Below are positions 49,122-61,010 of a stretch of DNA of 64,000 nucleotides, piece by piece (position 1 is the stretch's first letter; each line of letters starts with the position of its first letter). The notes beneath the pieces were generated by a model. That model had not been told where the DNA came from. It was given only the letters and a program-made list of their open reading frames with translations, and ran no database searches. Both the position numbers and the translations under genes were made by a program. Origin of the DNA: Eucalyptus grandis (Eukaryota > Streptophyta > Magnoliopsida > Myrtales > Myrtaceae); NCBI RefSeq assembly GCF_016545825.1, contig NC_052614.1, positions 6,032,559 to 6,096,558 of the forward strand, in the 5' to 3' direction.

Positions 49122-51570
49122 ACTCGATTCTCTTCCGATCGCTCCAGTATTCCCCAACAAATTGGGATTACCTTTTTTGTTGCACTCAAACCTGGTCGGT
49201 GAAGATTGGTCATATAGATGCTCGTTAGATAATGATCTAATCTATTAAAGGTAGTAAAAGGCTGTCATTAAAAAAAGCCCATCGCTAGATTTGGCATAGA
49301 TTTTCTTGTACAAGAGACCTTAATTGAAGCCCGGCAAATTAAATTTCTATCACCAATAATCTTAATCTTTCTTCATTCTCTATCAGATTATCGAAACTAT
49401 TTATGTGATTATAGGCCATGTTGATGTATTTTGATTCGGAGAAGTTCCATTTTCCTACAAGGACGGGATGCAAGTTGCGGTAAATCAATAATTAGACACT
49501 AGCAATCAAGCAGACTCGGAGACTATCTTCTGTCCGTTTGCATGAAAATACTTTAATGATGAGAAACCGATGGGATAGTGCCAGAACCATGTGATGACGA
49601 CCCCAATAAAATTGTGACTCCGATTATGAAAAGAATGACGACGCAGCTACTAGATAAGTCGAAAAGTTAATTTTTCTATCAATGGCAGTGATTGATTTAA
49701 ATGCAATTAGCCAATGGTCTGACGTAAATTTAATGGGGCCAGCCCTCAAGGTTTAACACAAGTTGGCCAGAACGTCCGTGGAATTCCAGTTCAGAAATTG
49801 CAGTCATCGGTTCAACTTTTATCAACTATGTGCAAATTGTTCTCATTTAGAGTCACCTATACAGATCCAGACTTAATTGAATCATGGACTCAGAGAACGT
49901 TCCGTGAAACTATAGATAGTCAATTCTTTATACCTGTCCTTATAGAGTGTACGATGCAAATAATTAACTAAATCTAGGGTGGCCTTCATGAAAACATAGG
50001 TGGGCCTAACTTAGATCTGTTGTGAAAATTCCAAGAACCGTCACGTGTAGATGGAAAAATCACGAAAGTTTGAGGTGTACAAGCACTGTTTTCAAGGATA
50101 GTTACCATTCTTCCGAGAATGCAGAGGGCTGCGACTATCTTCCAAGATTCAATAGAACTTCCGGTGAGTATGCACTAAACTATTCGGTTATAGCAGGAAT
50201 GAAATAAGAGAGGCTGTCGTTTATTTCTAATGCGTAGATATAAGAAGAACGGGTAATATTTATACGAGAAAAAAAGTTGAAAACGGCTAGCAAAATAAAA
50301 TAAGAAACAATTAGCAAATTAAATGTCATAATAGCTAGGAGAATTAATGTGAAGACGGCTAGCAAAATGAAAAAAGAAACGGTAGCAAATTGAATATCAC
50401 AACAGCCATTTTGACCAGATAAAACACAAAAATCAAAGGTTTATTAGTGAATAGGTTTTCTTGATAAGATCGTGAGACAAAAATAAATAAATAAAACTGG
50501 TAAAAATAAAAAAACCAAAGGTTTTAAATTTGGTTTGGCACAAGGTCGTGTGCACAAACTAAACATTTTTTCTTGTTGTTACCAGGTAGTAAACTGAACT
50601 TATTAATAAGTGAACAAAAAGAACTTCTCAAGCTGGGACCGTGAAAATAAAGGAATCAAGGTATTTAAAATAATTTCTACAATTATCTTCGACATATTTC
50701 AAAAAGGTTTATCAAAACAAAGGAGGAACGAAAGCTGGTTTCACATTAGAGTGCGATGCATTGAATCTATTGTCTTTTGGACTTCGAACCATACTTAGAA
50801 AAATGAGATATAACTTACAGAATCAATGGTGAAGCTTTTCCATGATCCAAGAATTTTTGTTGTAAGCTAGAGTTCTTACTAATTACGTTAATCCCCACAA
50901 ATCTTGCTATTCAACGCAAGTTTACGCTAATAAGCCATGCGTGTGCCTAATTGTCCTTGAGCGCTTTAGAGACTCAAGCTTACAACAAAAATCCTTGAAT
51001 CTCATAAGAGCTGTCCACTCCACATTCATATATGTGATTTGGTCGGCGAGAGGGTGGTGGAGGATATACTTTGCGCGTGACCTGTTTGATAAAGTCCACT
51101 ATGGGGCTTCTATTTCTTCTTTATCTTATTCTTTCTTGAACCGTGAGATTGATTGGGTTTAGAAATTTTCATTGAGTATTAGCATTTCTGGCCAAAAAAA
51201 AAAAAAAAAAAAAATTTGATTCGAGGATAATTCTTTCAGTCATTTTTCTTTCCAGACAATGAAAAATATTTTCTTTTTCATTTTTAGATTTTGGCCATAT
51301 ACTGAAAAATATTAATCAGAATTGTCACATTTTTATGAAATCAACGAAATCTTAGTAATTATTCATTTCCGGTACTAATATCCCATAGAGGATTTATTGG
51401 GGGACTTCGCTGAATTTATCTTGTCCAAATTATACCAACCCTACTAAGTGATTATTCCCTTATTTCAATACGGAGCCATTAAATACCCATCGAGGAAATG
51501 CAGGTCCTTATTACCCAAATGCTCGTTGCATCTAAGTAAGCGAGATTCCTATAGCTTGGTGGGGACCGTC
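49122..51570. other. Spacer between two BAHD copies
   Basis: No credible coding frame. It holds a repeated AACGGCTAGCAAAAT-type word (about 50281 and 50353), the inverted pair at 50844-51001, a poly(A) run near 51194-51214, and at its right end the AGCTTGGTGGGG block shared with the flank of the neighbouring BAHD. Confidence 0.5.
50844..51001. repeat. Inverted repeat, about 30-bp arms
   Basis: CAAGAATTTTTGTTGTAAGC (from 50848) is the near-exact reverse complement of GCTTACAACAAAAATCCTTG (50978-50997). The arms extend to about 30 bp with a few mismatches around a loop of about 95 bases. It could be a small foldback element; I have no evidence for a transcribed hairpin. Confidence 0.7.
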
Positions 51571-52914
51571 CACCTTTATTGGTGCCTGACGCTGGTGCAG
51601 GCAATAACAACTCCCAGATCTAAGTAGTGCACACAACCGCTGCGCCCCATAGATTTTTCAGGAAGTGAAAGCAACAATGTCAGGGTCTTGCTCAAGAAGA
51701 ACCTTGTCCTCTTGACTTAGACTGATCCATGCATCGATTGCACCCTCAGATTTACTATCAATGAGAAGGATTGAACGAAAAGGAATGCAGGTGTTGCTCA
51801 CGAATGCCGGCTTCCCCCACCCAAAATCGACGTCATACAAAGGGAAACCGCACCAACTTGAACAGACCACCATATTCTCTTCATCACTGCGAACCCTTCC
51901 CTGGGCTTGTCTTGCTGCAGAATCCTTTACCATATCCATGCACAAACTCCCTATCGGCTATCGCCCCAAACCTTGTCTTGGCACTTGAAAACATTTCATG
52001 GATCACCTCCACAAAAGCTTTGAAACTCAGGTTGTTCTGATCCATCGAGTGTCGAGCAACGATCATGGTATAGAAGTTACCGAAGGCACCCTGCGCAAGT
52101 TCATTGACTGGCTGACCACAAAGGGCCTTAGGCGGTCGTGTTTCGCTCAATCCATGGTTAAAAACGCCTTACATATAAGTGCACACACGACCTCCACCCT
52201 CGCGATGCACGCATGTTTAGCCACAGCTAGTTTTAGTCCTGAAAGGGCTGCACCGCTGAATATGAACCGATTCAGCGTGAATTTCACTCCACCAGGGCTT
52301 GGAAGCCATTGAGTTTGCACCGGCCCCATCACTGGGAATAGAGAGGACAGCTCGAAATGTGGCGAGGCTAATTCATGGATTCCTCTTGTGCGTGCGGTAG
52401 CCCATGAGTTCATAAGTGTTGTCATGGTGCATGCGTCGCCTAACTTGTGTGTTAAGTGCAGGCTGATCACGAGTCCCCCACACTCGAGCACGTTCGCTTG
52501 AATCAGGACTAGGGAATTGCCGGCTAGTCCCAGTGGGAACTCAGACAAACGGCCATGCAGGTCCATGTCGCAGCTCCTCCAGTCTCCCTGGAGGAGCTGA
52601 TCAAGCTGGCCATACACTTTGGTGTGCACAAATTCTACTCCTTGGTCGTTACAGTCAATAAAGTGCCCTTCTTCGACATACCGACCAGCTAGCGGGTAGA
52701 AGACCGCTAGGGTTTCCAAAAGCGACTCCTCCAAAAGGCGTAGCCTTTGGAAAGTATCTTCTACAAGGTTTTCACCATTGGCCCGGTAGTAGAAAAGCAT
52801 TCCCATATGAGCTGGAGGCTGAAGAACATCTATGCATGACATTTTTAACTTGTGATGGTGATCCGGTGTTGGAGCTGATGGCTTGATTAGTTTCTTGCTT
52901 TCTACTTCAACATT

Positions 52915-53674
52915 TGTCGCAATCTAAATTTCGGTGTACCACCTAGTGTTTAGACTAATGGACTACTAAGTTTTAAACTTAGTTCGGGCTCTCCCGAGTC
53001 CATACCAATTCACGAGTTATGTTCAAATTTTTAACGTACAAATAAATTCTATCTAGGAGTCACCACTAATCAGTTTATAGTAGATCAATTAGACACCTAA
53101 ATAAAAAAACGGGAAAATTATTTTACTCCTATGAACTAAAGATTTTGAGTACGAGGACTTGATTATACTGGATTTATCTAATGCCCTTTCAGTCCATTTT
53201 TTTTTTTCAAAAATGTTTTTGAAGGCAGCTTGGATTTATTTTAACCTAAATCACTATCATGCAATAGGGTGATCATACGGATGCTTAACCACTATTAAAC
53301 AATCAAATAAATCAAATAAATTGCATCAAAAGAATTAAACACACAAAGCAAGCAATTTTTTTTTTAGTTTTCTTTTATCTTGAAATTAGAACTTTAATAT
53401 ATAATATGCACTTTAACTACATGACTTAATTTTACTAACAAACGATTTCTAATTAAATGAACCTAACATGCAATTATCCGACACACACCTAATATTTTTT
53501 GTATTTGATTGAAATTGAAATTAATAAAAACCCTAATTAAACTATCTAAAATGAATAATTTTCTAATTTATTTTAGGGATTAATTTGACTTAAACCCTAT
53601 CCTATCTTAGAAAACTATTTTAGAAAATGAGATTATTAGAATGTGCAAAGATTATCTAAGCCCTTATCTATATA

Positions 53675-53749
<75 letters not shown>

Positions 53750-55456
53750 AATCCAATCCTAATCTATTCCAAAAATTATCAAAAATGCAATCATAATTTA
53801 CTAAACCAACACATTCCGATGCAAGATTTGATTTTTGAGTTTTTTTTTTAGTGTTTTTCAAGACAAACAATTATTAGATAAATATTATATCTAAACTAAT
53901 CAAGACATTCATCGAATAAAGGATTAAAATAACCGAAAAATAATATGTGGTCTCATGGATTAAATTAACTATTATTTTAATCCTAAAGACCACAACATAT
54001 AATAAATTTTAAAATAATTAAAAATTTGATCCAAAATCTTATGGAACAAATTAATAATTATAATGATTTGACAATTAAAATACTAACAAAATGCCCAAAA
54101 ATTATTATAATTAAAAAAATGATTCGACATCTTATCGATCAAATTAATAATTACAATAATTTTGAATAAAACCCTGTGGTTAATGCTCACAAGATTAATG
54201 AAATGAATACTGAATCCAATGTTCCAATAACTAAACTTAAAAAAAAAAAAAAACTAAAAATAAATAAATGGAGAATAAAAATAAAAAATGCAGGTTTGGA
54301 AACACGCAGATGACGGGGGGTGTGCGCGGCGTTCAAGCGGCGTCGGGAGAAGACAGACCGGCGGGAGTCGGGCGAACTGGCAGGCGGCGACAGTGACGGC
54401 GCGGGCTGCGGCAGAACGGAGCTGCGGCGTCGGGTGGTCGCCGAGGATAGAGGTGGAGGCTGGCCGTGGGCGTCGGATTGCGAGCGAGCTGCTGGCGCGA
54501 TCGTCGGGCAGAGGCGCAGGCGGGGGCGGCGGCGGCGTCAGGTTGCTGCGGAGGTGCAGCGCGGAGGTGTCGCGGGGGTTGCAGGCGAGGCAACGGCGCG
54601 GTGGCTGTTGCAGGCACAGTGGACGACGCGAGCTCGTGCGTGAGGCGGAGCTCCAGTGGCTGGCGGAACGGTGACTGCTTCAGGTGGACTGACGAAGCGG
54701 CGATGCTGCTCGGAAACCGGCGGAGCAGGCTTGCAGAGGTGATGACCGGCGAAGGCTCGAGTGCTGCGGGGCGTCGCAGAGGACTCGGGCGCGGCTGCTG
54801 GCGTCATGGGACGCGACGGTGGAAGGGGAGCGACGAGTGGCAGTGTCGCGCAGCGGCCGGCGGAGGGGGGTCGGCAGCAGAAACCCCGCGAGGAAGAAGA
54901 ACTTCTTTCTTCTTTTCTTTTTTGCTTTTTTTTTTCTCTCTCTCCTCTATTCCCTCACGTCACTTTTCCTGTCACTCTCTGCACTCCCTGCTGACTTATT
55001 TTTTTCTGATGTTGCTTTTCTTTCTTCCTTTTTGACTTTTGAACTCAAGAGAAACCGAAGGAAAAAGCCTCAACGACAAAACAAACAAGTTTTTTCTTCT
55101 CTATTTTTCTGAATTCGCCCCCCTTTTGGTCACGAAAATTGTGGCTCTTTTTATAGTGATTTCAGATGGCTGCTTTCTATGATATTTTCTGAATTTTTAT
55201 CTTATGTTACATTGATTTGGCCGAGTATCAGAGGGTGATTTCGCAATCAATTCGATTTTGCTTCAATTCCTTCTTTTTTATCAAAATCCTTATCATTTAT
55301 TCACCTGATTTTTAATTGCTTCTATATCTATCAAAATCTGAATATTTTTAAATTTTAATGCATAATCAATCAGATTGATTTTCCCTTGTTGTTTTTCCTT
55401 TTATTTGTGATTTTTATTTTTATTTTCCGAGGGTTATCAAAAATTAGGTGTAACAA
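52915..55456. mobile_element. Solo LTR, 2542 bp, inside the BAHD start
   Basis: It starts TGTCGCAATC and ends AGGTGTAACA. The flanks are ACATT (52910-52914) and ACCTT (55457-55461), a 5-bp target duplication with one mismatch; on the - strand it is AAGGT, which spans codons 2-3 of the BAHD gene. It shares length and layout with 44062-46604 but has diverged from it, so the two are separate insertions of related elements. It contains a GC-rich block (54290-54890) and an (AT)n run. Confidence 0.87.
53676..53746. repeat. (TA)n microsatellite
   Basis: About 35 uninterrupted TA dinucleotides inside the second solo LTR; the first solo LTR has no such run. Confidence 0.95.
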
Positions 55457-55464
55457 CCTTCATA

Positions 55465-56495
55465 CTTGAATGGGTTTTTCTAGCGTAATAGTCTTTGGAG
55501 ACTATGAGAGTAATAGCATATTATGAGCCAATGTCTGGTGTTAGATCATTAAATACAAATAATAAATCAATCTAAAGGTGGACTTCAACACAACGATCTA
55601 GGTATACCTTCTATGGACTATGATTATACATCTATGATTTACTGATAAATATTCTTAGTGAATCCCATGACGTAAGCCCCCCTCAACGTATGAGCCTATT
55701 GAACGCTGGTGTATGAAATAGACTTTAGGAATCTAAGGGAAGTGGTGAGTTGATTCAACTAACCTGCTGTGGAAGTAACACTCACAAAGACATAGCATGG
55801 AATTTTTATCGTGTAAGGTATATTGCAATTGCCCACTTTGATTAGCACGGTTGGCTCATCACCGTCGTTGGGCTACGTGGTAGTTTTTTCAAGATGATAT
55901 CTCGCAGGAGCTAATCTTCATGAGAATATGCCTTTCAAATGGAAGCACTCGAATGCCCCTTTCATCTTTAACCAACTTTTGTTTACATTTCTTAATTACA
56001 CCTTAAATTCACAAACTCTTACCTCAAATTGTATCTATTTTAGGTGTTTCTCACCTCTTTGCTAAGTTAGCTATCAACTAACTTATATCAGTTAATTACT
56101 AGGTTCTAGCCCATTGGTACAAGTTCCACAATTTTTGAAACTCGGAATCTACCCTATATATTCTAAAACTTGGAATCAAGTTGGTCAAGTTCCCAGTTCT
56201 TCCCTAAGACATTGCTCACCCTTAGAGAGAAAGTATTGTGCAAATGCATAGAGAGAGAGAGATGATTGTGGATGACACTTGTGCAAATTTAATGTGGCGT
56301 CACAGTTGTATGTAATATTTTCTCATGCAATTTAGGCAGGAAAATGATATTTCTTGGAGTCCAAATGTAATAACATGGTCTAGAATCACATAGATAGCAT
56401 TTATACAAGCAATCGTCATCGATCAGGTTTAAGCACATCCGAAAAGGAAATTTCAATTTCTTGGGAAAATTGGAATTATTGGAGGAGATTCAAGT
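55465..56495. other. Divergent intergenic region between two BAHD starts
   Basis: This 1031-bp stretch separates the start codons of two BAHD copies facing away from each other (55464 on -, 56496 on +). Both leaders end in ATTCAAGT directly before ATGAAGGT. I see no open frame inside; an AG run lies near 56250. Confidence 0.6.
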
Positions 56496-56509
56496 ATGAA
56501 GGTCAAAGG

Positions 56510-57478
56510 TAGGGGTGTGCAATCGAACCGGATACACTCGGAAGCCGAACTGGTCTACCCGGAAAATAGGGTGGGGAACCGGTTCTCATTGAAACCAGTT
56601 CGGGAACAAGTTCCCAAAATTCGGAACCGGTTTGAACCAGTCCAAGAACCTATTCCAAGTGATTACCTACCCGGGAACCAGTTGCCAGACCAAGTTGGGA
56701 AGCCCATGGTTCAAAACCCTACTTTTTCCCCTGATTTCTATGTTAGGCAAGTCCTCTTCTCGTTCTCGTCTATCAATTCAGCTTTGCATTTCGTAGCAAT
56801 GTTTTCATGGTGGGTTTGTTGTTAGAGACTAGTATCCGTGAACAGAAAGTGTAAAGTTGAAATCTTTTTGGGATCTTCCTCGCCTGAACAGCGCTTTTCG
56901 ATTCTCTGTGCCCCTTTTTTGGCTATGTGGGTGTTCGTTTTTTGTCAATGCGGTTTTTCCGTGGCCGTTTAAGTGGGGCATGTGCTGCAAAAATGGGAGG
57001 CGCTGGCCGTTGCTTTCAAATGGAAGCGTGTTCATGGAGGGATATCATTTGTGATGATGGAGGGTTGGATGGTTCTGCTAATCATGGTGCTCTTCTTCCA
57101 GGTTCATTGCTAAAAATGACCAAGGCATCCAAAGTGATTCACGTCCGCAAGGTTGGGAATGAAATCTCAGAGGTACATGTTTTCTTGCAACCTTTGCTCT
57201 CAAGTAAATTCTTTTGGGTGTAGAAATCGGCATGTTCTCGCGTATTAATGTAAAATTCAAATCTGTATAGAATATTGGACAGTTACAAAATAGGTTCCAA
57301 TGGAAACATGGTTATCTCAAGAATTGGACTAGAAAAACAAGAGTGGCTCCAAAATAGGGTCCAGTGCAAATAAGGTCAAGTACAATATCCGAAAAAGGGG
57401 AACCGGCTATAATAAGGTCGGGTATAGGGTATAGGGTCCAGGTTTGAAACCTACCTATCCTAGATCCGATCACCCATA
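56510..57478. mobile_element. hAT element carrying a host-gene fragment
   Basis: The ends are TAGGGGTG and, inverted, TATGGGTG. The flanks are GTCAAAGG (56502-56509) and GTCGAAGG (57479-57486), an 8-bp target duplication with one mismatch, the size expected for hAT. Subterminal regions are full of GGAACCGG/CCGGTT words. No transposase is present. The middle (about 56720-57230) has the composition of ordinary gene sequence and contains an exon resembling a splicing-factor gene, so it looks like a captured host fragment. Confidence 0.82.
57116..57172 (+). pseudogene. Captured first exon of a PTB-like splicing factor
   Basis: The ATG at 57116 opens MTKASKVIHVRKVGNEISE and ends exactly at a consensus donor, GAG/GTACAT. 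This closely resembles the N-terminus of plant polypyrimidine-tract-binding proteins (PTBP3 type), whose first RNA-recognition motif starts S-K-V-x-H-V-R-N-V-G-H-E-I-S-E. A TTCTTCCAG/G acceptor lies 16 bases before the ATG, as if a leader intron had been captured too. The rest of the gene is absent. Homology is from memory of the family; no search was run. Confidence 0.65.
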
Positions 57479-57677
57479 GTCGAAGGGCAAAGCAAGAAAC
57501 CGATTAAGCCATCAACTTCAACACCAAACAACCGTAGAAAGCTAAATCTTTCATGCGTATATGAGCTTCAATGTCCAGTTCATGTCAGAATCCTTTTCCA
57601 CTACCAGGCCAACGGCGAAAACCATGAAGTCAATACTTTCCAAAGGGTTCGCCTTTTTGAGGAGTTGCTCTCGGCAA

Positions 57678-58701
57678 TTTCAATTTCTTTGATTGAAATT
57701 GTGTGATAAGTAAAAATCATATTTAGATTGAATATGGGTTTTCTAGTTAACATGGTAGCGGATTGCTTTGCTTCAAGGTAAGTACATTTTTCCCTATCTT
57801 AGCAATTTATTTATTGCTTTGATTTATGGAGTTTTATATTAATAGTTGCGTGCCCACATGATCACTTCATATATTAATGAATAGGCTGAAATCAATTTAA
57901 GGTCCCTACAAAATATTTTTTGAAAATAAAAGAGAAAATGTATCCAAATGGTGTTAGAGTAATCTAGTGTCATTAAGTCTCCAAATCCATAATCTTTAGT
58001 TCATAGAAGTAAAGTAATCCTCCCAATACTTTACTTGAATTTCTAATCAACTCATCAAAAAATAGATTAGTGACTCTTAATTGAAAATGAATTGGCATGT
58101 TAAATAACTTGTGCATAACTTACAACTTGGTATGAGTTCAAAAGAGTTTGAGTTAAGTGTAAGTTTAATAATTCATTAGCCGTCCACTAGGTGATTCATC
58201 GCTTCGAGGAGGTCGTAATACTCATTTTCTAGATAATATAAGCCCAAATTATTCAAATATAATATGTGCAAGGAGTGAACGTGAACTTTTAACTTTGGTG
58301 CATCTCAATCAAATTTTCTTTTTTCACAAATTTTTTATCAAGATCGTCAGACAAGAATTATGCAAGGAAAAAGAGACGAGGAGAGAATCTGGGACTGTCG
58401 AACCAACTTGAGACTCCGGTGGCATATTCAGATGGCAAAAGTCAAACTCACTCTAACCATGGTTTCATTGGCGGGTCGGGTAGGAATTTGTCTCTATAGA
58501 TTAGACGCACAGCATTGATTTCGCTATCAATATCATCGAATACAAACAAAATCATATTTAACTCACCCATTCAACTTTAAATAACAACTCGCCTACTTAA
58601 GATGGGCTTTCTCATTTTATAAAAACAAAATGTCAAATCCCTCCGCTACCACACAAGCTAATGCTTTTTAAGATAATGATCGTACCCACTTAAAATATTA
58701 A
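57678..58701. other. AT-rich spacer, no gene seen
   Basis: There are no supported frames. The words around 58470-58600 (GCGGGTCGGGT, AACTCACCCATTC) hint at another degraded hAT-type piece but do not define ends. Confidence 0.45.
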
Positions 58702-59126
58702 GGTTCAGTTCATTTCAAGGAAAATATGACATTTCTTGAAGATGTTTTCTAATGAGTTATTTTCGGTATTTAGTTGAAACTAGAAAATAAACTGATAAAT
58801 ATTTTCCATCGTTTGACAGGAAAATTAGATTTTTCAAGGAAAATTACTAAAAAATCGAAATTTTAATTTTGTTTTGTTTTCTTTCATTTTCTTTTTCCTT
58901 CTTCCTCAGCCACTAGTCAGCCACATTGATGACTGGTGACCGGCCACTAGCCAAGAAAGAAGGAAAAAGAAAAAGAGAAAAGAAAAAATAATTTTATTGA
59001 CTTTAAGCATAGGTTTTCTGATGATTAGAAAAACATTTTCTGTTAACCTATTTTCTTAAGCAAACTGAACGCTAGAAACTAAGAAAATATTTCCCCAAAA
59101 AATATTTTTCGCAAAGTGAACTAACC
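58702..59126. mobile_element. MITE with TAA target duplication
   Basis: The ends are GGTTCAGTTCATTTC and, inverted, GGTTAGTTCACTTTGC, followed on both sides by AAAAATAT-like words. TAA flanks both ends (58699-58701 and 59127-59129). It is 425 bp, with a central CCACTAGTCAGCC / GGCCACTAGCC block and no coding capacity. It fits a Tourist-like (PIF/Harbinger) MITE. Confidence 0.7.
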
Positions 59127-59401
59127 TAAGGAAATGAATTTTCAGTCATAATCATCCGTTAGTATGCAATGACATCCACTCTTTTTAAGATAAAGACAAC
59201 TGCACTAGAAAGGTACTTAATAAGTTGATAAACATTGTTTAAGAGTTGATCCTGTCCACAGTGACCATTATTGTTAAAGAAATCAAATAGATGTGACAAA
59301 TACTACAGACCCGACTCCATCATTTTCATTATCCCACTCTAGATTACTGTAAAATATAATGACTTTGCAAATGATATATTGAGCAAGATCTCTATCTCAA
59401 A

Positions 59402-60691
59402 CTAAGAAGTGAATGCCAGAATTTCCGGATCTTGTTTAAGAAGAATCATCTCATTTTCATTGGTGGTCATCCATGCATTGATTTCTCCGCTCTCTTTGTC
59501 GTCGATAAGAAAAATCGATCTGAAATTCGTCGACGCGTTACTGACAAGAGCCGGCCTTTCCCACCCGAATCATTCTCATACAGCCCGAATCGGCACCAGC
59601 TACTAATGTTAACGAGACACTCTTCGCCTGCGAACACTATCTTGAGGAGTTCGATTATAGAATCGCCCATCATCGAGCAGAGCTCCTCCCCATATACTAT
59701 ATTGTTGCCCATTTTAGTTTTGGCGTCCAATATCATGCTTCGCATCACGTTCACCATTGCATTGAACTCGAACTTGCTTTCGCCGGCTCAGGTTGACCGG
59801 ACTGCGCAAACAGTAAGGCGAAGAGATTGCCACAAGAATTCGCGGGTATTTGCTAGACTGACTTTCTCACGCAAGTTTATTGGCGTACAAACCACGAAAG
59901 TCCTGTGTCCACTGTGCGTATTTCGATCAATACTGAAGAAAGCCCTACTTATTAGTGCCGAAACAACCTGCCCCCTTGAAGGCTGGGAAGTGTAGGCCAT
60001 TGAATCCTTTGCATTGTCCCTGGCCAGGGCTTTCAGCTTCGATATAGCATTACTGCTGAACCTGAACCTCCTCATGACGTAACCCTCGTTGCCGATACGA
60101 GGTTGAGACCACTTCAGAACCACCGACCCTTTCACTGGGAATAGAGATGACAACTCGAAACTTGGACAGACTATCGCGTCTATGTTACCTCGACAAGCAG
60201 TAGCCCACGAATTAATGAACATGACCATGGTGTACATGTCACCAATCTTGTGTGTAAAGCGTAGGCCAATCGCTAATCCATTGCACTCGAACGTATTCAC
60301 TTGAATCACAACTAATGGATTGCCTACTACTTTGGTTGGGAATTTCGATAAAAGGTCAAGCAAATCCATTTCGAGGTCTCCATGGAGAAGCTGATCAATC
60401 TGGTCCTCCACTTTGGCATGGACGAACTCAACTCCAACGTCGTTACAGTCGATAAAACAACCGTCATCCTTGACATATCTCCCTGCCATAAAATAAAAGA
60501 GCGTTAGGGTTTTGGAAAGTGACTCCTCCATTTGGTGAAGCCTTCGAGGAATATCAACTTCAGGGTTCTCAGTATTATCTCTACAGTAAACATAACGCCG
60601 ATATAATTTGGCATTTGAAGATCCATTGATGTCAGTTCGGCGTCGGCGCTGACGGCTTGACGAACTTCTTCCATTGTACTTCCACCGTCAT
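59402..60691 (-). pseudogene. BAHD acyltransferase, multiply frameshifted
   Basis: It starts MTVEVQWKKFVKPSAPTPN at 60691 and ends LLKQDPEILAFTS before the TAG at 59402-59404. In between: a shift after PTPN, a one-base loss where VMF should meet YCRDNTENPE (near 60580), a long open part from MEESLSKTLTLFYFMAGRYV through THKIGDMYTM (H-x-x-x-D intact) to FVVCTPINLREKVSL, a paired shift around GNLFALLFAQSG with a TGA, and a one-base loss directly before FGW, where the frame change hides DFGWE. That motif would have Glu in place of the last Gly. At least four lesions make it a pseudogene. It is the most diverged of the long copies. Confidence 0.88.
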
Positions 60692-61010
60692 GCTTGGAAG
60701 TAATTTAGTCAAACAAGGATGGGAGAATGGTTGTGTGCAAGCAATGCCCGTTTTATAGTGCGCTCCAAGACAAAATTTAAGTCTTGGAACTAATATGAAT
60801 TTTAGGACTGCAACTAAAAGAATCTTCTTGTTGGTATATCCACTTCCTGTCTCCCACATCAATGAGGATAAAGTTTCTTCGAGACCAACTCAAATAATGA
60901 CAAATTTAGATTTTATTGGACATTAAGTAGTGCCCATTTTTAAAGGCTAGTTTGCAGTCTAACAGGTAATTTATTATACTAATTTAAAGACAGTTAATAA
61001 AAAAAGTGTT
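60692..61010. other. Upstream flank of the last BAHD copy
   Basis: AT-rich with no recognised motif or frame. Confidence 0.4.

Larger units (their letters stand above)
51658..55464 (-). pseudogene. BAHD acyltransferase split by a solo LTR
   Basis: The start codon and codon 2 lie at 55464-55459 (ATG AAG, then GT). The reading then stops at a 2.54-kb LTR (52915-55456) and resumes at 52914 with NVEVESKKLIKPSAPTP. HKLGD is intact in LHLTHKLGDACT and DFGWG in VDFGWGKPAF. Further lesions: CGA to TGA after CKAFLTMD (near 52147), a 25-nt deletion after QSMNL that removes most of the segment aligned to GKVNLPIPTDA, and a one-base shift before LCMDMVKDSAA. The end reads LLEQDPDIVAFTS. Its 3' flank is homologous to that of the copy at 47849, so the two arose by duplication. 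Four independent lesions leave no doubt that it is dead. Confidence 0.9.
56496..57677 (+). pseudogene. BAHD acyltransferase 5' fragment split by a hAT element
   Basis: ATG AAG GTC starts at 56496; a 969-bp transposon follows after 56509, and from 57479 the reading resumes as VEGQSKKPIKPSTSTPNNRR and continues with KLNLSCVYELQ, FHYQANGENHE and VNTFQRVRLFEELLSA. This aligns with the N-terminal 70 or so residues of the copy at 47849-49121 (KLNISCIDELQ, YYRVDGENHE). Homology ends near 57677, before the YPLAG region, and nothing of the catalytic part is present. It is the only BAHD piece on the + strand. A non-functional fragment. Confidence 0.88.

Noticed and set aside
54466..55035. A 189-codon + strand open frame rich in Arg, Gly and Ala
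   Set aside because: Same reason: it is the GC-rich block of the second solo LTR, with open frames on both strands due to composition.
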